Source of the DNA: Bacillus sp. JCM 19034 | Lineage (GTDB): Bacteria > Bacillota > Bacilli > Bacillales > Bacillaceae_D | Direction of reading: 5' to 3' | Length of the DNA: 64,000 nucleotides | Assembly (NCBI RefSeq): GCF_001310635.1 | Contig: NZ_BAXR01000002.1 | Coordinates: 1-64,000 of the forward strand | Shown here: one piece after another, positions 60,075 through 64,000 of the stretch | Position numbering within the stretch: position 1 is the first letter of the stretch | Layout of the letters: each line of letters opens with the position of its first letter | Translations under genes and position numbers: made by a program | The notes under the pieces: generated by a model | Seen by the model: the letters and a program-made list of their open reading frames with translations, nothing else | Database searches by the model: none | Told to the model about the DNA's origin: nothing

Positions 60075-60759
60075 ATGATTAAGGTAAATAATCTATCCTT
60101 TTCCTATGAAGTAGGAAAGGTAATAAAAACAAGTAATTCCTGTTTTGAAAAGTAATAAACTTATTGTTCGAGATGAAGAGATGGTGTCCATAGTTGGACG
60201 AAGTGGATCAGGGAAATCTACCCTACTAAGTTTATTAGCAGGATTTATGCCTGCAACGGGGGGCAGTATACTATTTGATGATCAAGAGGTGACCTCTTTT
60301 TCAGAAAAAGAATGGGCTGAATTTCGTTTAAATCATTTAGGATTTGTATTTCAAAATTTCCAATTGATTTCAAGTGCCACTGTATTTGATAACGTTGAAT
60401 TGCCGTTGATATTGAAAGGTGTAAAAAAGAATGAACGAAAAGAGCGAGTAGGTGAGTTATTAAGTGAAGTAGGTTTGGACGAGCATGCTAATCATTATCC
60501 AAGCGAGCTTTCAGGTGGGCAGCAACAACGTGTTGGAATTGCCCGTGCTGTGATCACAAACCCAAAGTATGTATTTGCCGATGAACCAACAGGGAGCTTA
60601 GATACGAATACGGAAAGTGAAGTATTAGCACTATTAAAAAAGTTAAATCTAGAAAGAAAAATGACGTTCGTCATGATTACACATGATGAGGAAGTAGCAA
60701 AAATTGCCGATCGAACTCTTCTATTAGAAGATGGGATGCTTAAGGAAGGGGGAGAATAG
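60075..60759 (+). CDS. ABC transporter ATP-binding protein, MacB/LolD type (frameshifted near start)
   Basis: About 227 residues. From the ATG at 60075 the protein starts MIKVNNLSFSYEVGKV; near 60131 one extra base breaks the frame, which continues VIPVLKSNKLIVRDEEMVS. The Walker A motif is GRSGSGKST, the Q-loop FQNFQLI, the signature LSGGQQQR, Walker B YVFADEP and the switch His MITHDE. It energises the FtsX-like permease that starts two bases after its stop codon. GGGGAG precedes the ATG. Such mechanotransmission pumps export peptides or antibiotics or control envelope enzymes. Confidence 0.88.
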
Positions 60760-60760
60760 G

Positions 60761-62025
60761 ATGCAATTTAAAGATCAACTTCAATATGTAAAACGTAATA
60801 TGTCAAAAAATCGATTACGTTTATTTATGACTGTCCTTGCAACAACGATGGGCTGTGCATTCCTAATTGTTTTAGCTTCTGTGGGATTTGGTTTACAAGA
60901 ATCGATCATTGATGAAATGACGCAACATCAAATTATGAATGAAGTCTCCATATACGGTCGAGAAGAAGGGGATGTAGGTCGTAGCGTTGAGGACGCAGAT
61001 ATAGCAGAAATTCGTCAACTGGAAAATGTCCAAGCAGTTGTCACAAGAAATTATATTCCTTATATAACTGAATTATCATTGGATTCCTACTCAGGGGCGT
61101 TCTCAACCCAACTAACGGATTTCGTAGAAGAAGAGAAATCCAATTTGCAATTGTCTAGAGGGCGTTTCCAGAAAAGGAAAACGAATTACTTGTCGGATTT
61201 CATACACATGAATTTCTATACGATTCATCAGATGATGAAGTTGAGTTTTTAACGTACCATGGAGATTTATTAAACCAGACAGTTACCTTAACTGTTACTG
61301 ACGACGAAGAAGAGACGTATTTTGAGGAAGAGTTTGTCATTGTTGGCATCGGGGCAGAACCCGAACAAGAATGGCGAAAAGACATGGATGTATTCGTTTC
61401 TAATCATTTATCAGAAGAGCTTCTGTATCAAGAAATCGATGGTGAAGAATATACATATAGTTATGACCAAGTGAGTGTATATGCGACAGATGTTCAACAT
61501 GTTGATAGTTTGTCGAAAACGTTAAAGGAGCAAGGGTACTGGATAGATTCGGTTAGTGAACGAATTGATGGTATGGCGATATTTTTTACAGCATTAAAAA
61601 CAGGATTAATAATCGTTGGTACCGTAGCTGTAATTATTGCGTCAATCGGCATCTTTAACACGATGACAATGGCAGTTACAGAACGAACGCAAGAAATAGG
61701 AATTATGAAAGCAATTGGAGCAAACCCTACTGTGATAAGACGCTTATTTCTAATGGAAAGTGCCATCATTGGCTTGTTAGGAGTAGGAATTGGAGTTTTA
61801 CTATCTTATATTGTAAGCTTTGCTGTAAATTGGATTATCCCGAGAATTCTTGTTGAAGTGACAGATACGACGGAATTTATGGACGTCACTTTCTCAGCGA
61901 TACCTATCCAACTTGTTCTTATTGCTGCGACTATTAGTGTATCTGTTGCGATATTATCTGGAATGCGACCAGCAAAAAAGGCAACAACAATTCATGTATT
62001 ATCAGCATTAAGACGAGAATTATAA
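60761..62025 (+). CDS. FtsX/MacB-like ABC permease (frameshifted)
   Basis: About 421 residues: a first membrane helix after an amphipathic N-terminus (NMSKNRLRLFMTVLATTMGC), a large extracellular MacB-type domain of about 240 residues, then three helices in the FtsX domain (IIVGTVAVIIASIGIFNTM, AIIGLLGVGIGVLLSYIVSF, LVLIAATISVSVAILSGMRP). The C-terminus ALRREL is typical. One base is missing near 61168; correction gives RFPEKENELLVGFHTHEF. The ATG at 60761 follows GGGGGAG. It forms a full transporter with the ATPase; no accessory fusion protein is nearby. Confidence 0.87.
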
Positions 62026-62030
62026 AAATT

Positions 62031-62073
62031 CACACGCTTGGTTGAAGTTCGCTTCGGACAAGCGTGTGTTTTT
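62031..62073 (+). terminator. Strong rho-independent terminator
   Basis: CACACGCTTG pairs with CAAGCGTGTG and an inner GAAG/CTTC stem continues it; T5 follows. It closes the ABC operon. Confidence 0.88.
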
Positions 62074-62075
62074 GG

Positions 62076-62477
62076 TTAAGAAGAAATAGCTTTTAACAGA
62101 CACTTTCTCTGTCTTGGTCCATCAAATTCACAGAAATAAACTCCTTGCCACGTTCCAAGTACAAGCCTCCCATTTGAAACAACGATTGTTTGCGAGTGTC
62201 CTACGGTACTTGTTTTTAGGTGGGCAGCCGTGTTTCCTTCTAAGTGTCGATCCTTTGGATGGTGCCATGGATAAACTTCATCTAACCTCATCAACATATC
62301 TGTCTTGACATCAGGGTCAGCATTTTCATTAACTGTTATACCTGCTGTAGTATGTAAAGAGCATATAATGACTATCCCATCATTTAGTCCGATGGAATGA
62401 ATCCATGTTTCGATGTCATTCGTAATTTCAATCATTTGATCACGACTTTTTGTTGGAATTTGTATTATAGTTTCCAT
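62076..62477 (-). CDS. UPF0047 (YjbQ-like) protein
   Basis: A 133-residue protein of UPF0047, with the conserved [19 protein letters not shown], the His cluster [20 protein letters not shown] and [16 protein letters not shown]. coli YjbQ has weak thiamine-phosphate synthase activity, so the family is sometimes named so; the true role is unclear. The conserved histidines probably bind a metal. The ATG at 62477 was chosen over a GTG nine bases upstream that overlaps the AAAGGAG site. It is convergent with the ABC operon. Confidence 0.92.
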   Translation of the reverse strand: METIIQIPTKSRDQMIEITNDIETWIHSIGLNDGIVIICSLHTTAGITVNENADPDVKTDMLMRLDEVYPWHHPKDRHLEGNTAAHLKTSTVGHSQTIVVSNGRLVLGTWQGVYFCEFDGPRQRKCLLKAISS

Positions 62478-62589
62478 AGAATTCACACTCCTTTTGACAT
62501 AATTAAGTCATATCAAAAGAATTGTATCCTTTCAAGCATGAAATGGATATTTCTCGGGAAATATCGACAGTTCTTTTCTATTATGTATA

Positions 62590-62627
62590 AACCTAATGAG
62601 GAGTGTAATTTCCTCATTAGGTTTTTC
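62590..62627. terminator. Terminator after the CotF-like pair
   Basis: AACCTAATGAGGA pairs perfectly with TCCTCATTAGGTT over an 8-base loop and ends in TTTTT on the plus strand; the minus strand side is less T-rich. It lies between the CotF-like genes and the YjbQ-like gene. Confidence 0.75.
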
Positions 62628-62630
62628 TGA

Positions 62631-62954
62631 CTATTGTTGGTACGGAAATTGTGATTGATATCCAGAAAATTGCTGGTAAGATTCTGTTAATTTTTGTTGC
62701 TCAGCAGGTTCTATCGCATAAAAACCTTTTTTAAACATGACGTTATAAAGATCGCGTTGGCAATTTTGCGTTTCGTTGAAGATTGCAGCAATATCCTGAT
62801 ATAATTGATTGTGGCTTAATTCATTTAAAGCAACAGAATAAGAATTAGTCATATTTTTTTCAGTTGCTAATTGGTCATTTAAAAAGTCTCGTTCAGACAT
62901 TTGTGGCGTTTTAGGTACTTGTAATTCTGGATTTTGAATCTTTTGCTGTGTCAT
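62631..62954 (-). CDS. CotF-like spore coat protein 1
   Basis: A 107-residue protein: a short Pro/Gln-rich head, then a two-helix CotF/ferritin-like hairpin (SERDFLNDQLATEKNMTNSY; DIAAIFNETQNCQRDLYNVM) and a Gln/Tyr-rich tail. The layout agrees with the YhcQ/CotF-like group of Bacillus spore coat proteins. It lies 12 bases after its partner at 62967 on the same strand. Expression late in the mother cell would be expected; no promoter could be named with confidence. Confidence 0.85.
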   Translation of the reverse strand: MTQQKIQNPELQVPKTPQMSERDFLNDQLATEKNMTNSYSVALNELSHNQLYQDIAAIFNETQNCQRDLYNVMFKKGFYAIEPAEQQKLTESYQQFSGYQSQFPYQQ

Positions 62955-62966
62955 GAAATCCTCTCC

Positions 62967-63251
62967 TTATTGAACCGGTATTGTTGCTTGTTGGTTTTGT
63001 GATGCATTTAGATGGGTCAAAATTTTCTCGTAGTGTCGCTGATGCATCGTACCGGCATTCTCAAGGGCCTGGATAATTTCTTGGTCTTGGCACTGCTGTG
63101 CGAAAAAGTGAGCTTTTTTCATGGCAATTAAGTTCCAAGAGAGCATGTCTGTTAAATAAAGCTGATCTTTCGTTGAAATAACGGCTGGTGGTTGCTGCAT
63201 AAGTGCTTGATTTTGTTGGTTTTGCTGACTAGTAACTTGTGATTGCTGCAT
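62967..63251 (-). CDS. CotF-like spore coat protein 2
   Basis: A 94-residue protein, beginning MQQSQVTSQQNQQNQALMQQ and continuing with the conserved helices STKDQLYLTDMLSWNLIAMK and IIQALENAGTMHQRHYEKIL. The Gln-rich head and helical hairpin are typical for CotF-type coat proteins. The ATG at 63251 was chosen for the AAAGGAGG site before it. It forms a two-gene unit with the protein at 62631, and the two probably form a heteromer, as seems common for such adjacent pairs (inference). Confidence 0.85.
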   Translation of the reverse strand: MQQSQVTSQQNQQNQALMQQPPAVISTKDQLYLTDMLSWNLIAMKKAHFFAQQCQDQEIIQALENAGTMHQRHYEKILTHLNASQNQQATIPVQ

Positions 63252-63439
63252 GTTCGTTCCTCCTTTGGAAATGCTGCACATCCATGCAGCGTACCCATTA
63301 TTGGGTGGATACACAATTAGTTTAAGAATATTTGTATTCTTTATCCTAGTGAGATGTTGCTAATGATGAAACATATTGGTTGTGGTTATGATACAATGGG
63401 GCATAATAAGATTTAGACAAGTTAGGAAAGGGTGAGTAT

Positions 63440-63795
63440 ATGGCAATTACGTTTTATCATTATCCGAATTGTGGAACGTGTAAAAAAGCAAAAAAATGGC
63501 TTGAACAAAAAGGTATAGAAATTAATGACGTACATATTGTAAACAGCCCTCCATCAAAGGAAGAGCTAAAAGTGATGGTTGATACGAGTGGTTTGGAACT
63601 TAAAAAGTTTTTTAATACGAGTGGAAAGAAATATCGTGAATTGAATTTAAAAGAAAAACTACCGACAATGACGGAGGATGAAGCATTAGAGCTTCTCTCA
63701 TCAGATGGAATGCTCATTAAACGCCCCATTACTATTGGGATGATAAGGTGACGGTAGGTTTTAAAGAGGATTTATTTGAACAAACTTGGAAATAG
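63440..63795 (+). CDS. yusI: ArsC/Spx-family protein YusI (frameshifted near the end)
   Basis: About 118 residues of a thioredoxin-like fold of the ArsC/Spx/MgsR family. CGTCKKAKKWL carries a C-x-x-C pair; SGKKYRELNLKEKLPTMTED and LIKRPI are typical of YusI. The G-run at 63737-63739 lacks one base; corrected, it continues PITIGDDKVTVGFKEDLFEQ instead of stopping early, giving exactly the usual length. It lies before gcvH, as in B. subtilis. Despite the family name it need not reduce arsenate. Confidence 0.87.
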
Positions 63796-63849
63796 ATGTT
63801 TTTATGAAGATCAATATACTTAATTAACGAGGATTTGGGAGGATATATA

Positions 63850-64000
63850 ATGAGTCAAGTACCTAAAGAGTTAACGTATTCAAAAGAACATGTATGGGTT
63901 AAAAATGAAGAAGGCCACGTACGTATCGGAATTACGCACTTTGCTCAAGTCGAACTTGGAGATATTGTGTTTGCTGAATTACCTGAGGTCGGTGAAAAGG
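63850..64000 (+). CDS. gcvH: Glycine cleavage system H protein, partial
   Basis: The first 50 codons: [20 protein letters not shown], then [20 protein letters not shown]. This is the N-terminal part of the lipoyl carrier H protein; the lipoylated lysine lies beyond the window edge. It shuttles the aminomethyl group among P, T and L proteins and in Bacillus is also the scaffold for lipoate assembly. GGGAGGA precedes the ATG. Confidence 0.93.
   Translation, partial: MSQVPKELTYSKEHVWVKNEEGHVRIGITHFAQVELGDIVFAELPEVGEK

Noticed and set aside
45213..61170. Programmed ribosomal frameshifting as explanation of the many split genes
   Set aside because: The shifts occur at varied, short runs without consistent slippery heptamers or downstream structures, go in both directions, and hit unrelated housekeeping-type genes.

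Overview
The window looks like a chromosomal stretch from a low-GC, spore-forming member of the Bacillaceae (Bacillus/Alkalihalobacillus-like). The reasons are strong AGGAGG-type ribosome binding sites, CotF-like and DUF3231 ferritin-like spore-coat genes, a yusI-gcvH pair ordered as in Bacillus subtilis, an ArsB/NhaD-type arsenical pump with a thioredoxin-type ArsC, and LPxTA sortase signals. No rRNA or tRNA genes were seen.

Region by region. 1-8.7 kb: small hypothetical and membrane genes, an alditol/xylitol-oxidase-like flavoenzyme, an AraC-type regulator, a tautomerase, two GNAT acetyltransferases and a zinc alcohol dehydrogenase. 8.7-12.5 kb: a two-gene McrBC-like restriction system (McrB-type AAA+ NTPase plus a DUF2357/PD-(D/E)XK partner). 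12.7-14.3 kb: a DUF3231 gene with a membrane partner. 14.7-18.4 kb: divergent arsenic resistance, arsI with one arsR on the minus strand and arsR-arsB-arsC on the plus strand, with two distinct operator types. 18.4-20.3 kb: Lrp regulator, DUF1272, isochorismatase-like hydrolase, GNAT. 20.5-24.3 kb: an ECF sigma factor with a C-terminal extension (ECF42 type), two DGPF/YCII proteins, a DUF1801 protein and an alpha/beta hydrolase, with the same promoter motif in front of each unit. 24.7-30.8 kb: a methyltransferase, a beta-lactamase-fold hydrolase, membrane proteins, an IS110 remnant and intergenic repeats. 30.9-37.0 kb: a rhamnogalacturonan/pectin oligosaccharide cluster (GH78-like, GH43, GH42, GH105). 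37.1-37.4 kb: a two-repeat orphan type I-C CRISPR remnant. 37.6-44.7 kb: lipoprotein, SDR, NTF2-like and RibD-C/DHFR-like proteins, a VOC/AlkD-like/TetR operon with its probable operator, and DUF2935. 45.0-59.7 kb: two large cell-wall-anchored proteins, a GLUG/Big adhesin of about 3,135 residues ending in LPKTA and a double metallophosphoesterase of about 1,557 residues ending in LPNTA. 60-64 kb: a MacB-like ABC transporter, YjbQ-like UPF0047, two CotF-like proteins, yusI and the start of gcvH.

A striking property of the sequence is the number of single-base indels, nearly always next to a short homopolymer, that break otherwise well-conserved genes: about 35-40 in 64 kb, most of them one base missing. 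The parsimonious reading is uncorrected sequencing error, so the genes are annotated here over their full extent with each frameshift marked. Coordinates of such genes therefore do not translate in one frame.

How genes work together. The ars genes form one arsenite/arsenate/organoarsenical detoxification locus. The ECF sigma factor probably drives its own DGPF gene, the second DGPF-DUF1801 unit and the hydrolase. The four glycosidases act in sequence on pectin side chains under probable catabolite control, but no transporter lies in the window. The two LPxTA surface proteins would need a class D-like sortase encoded elsewhere.
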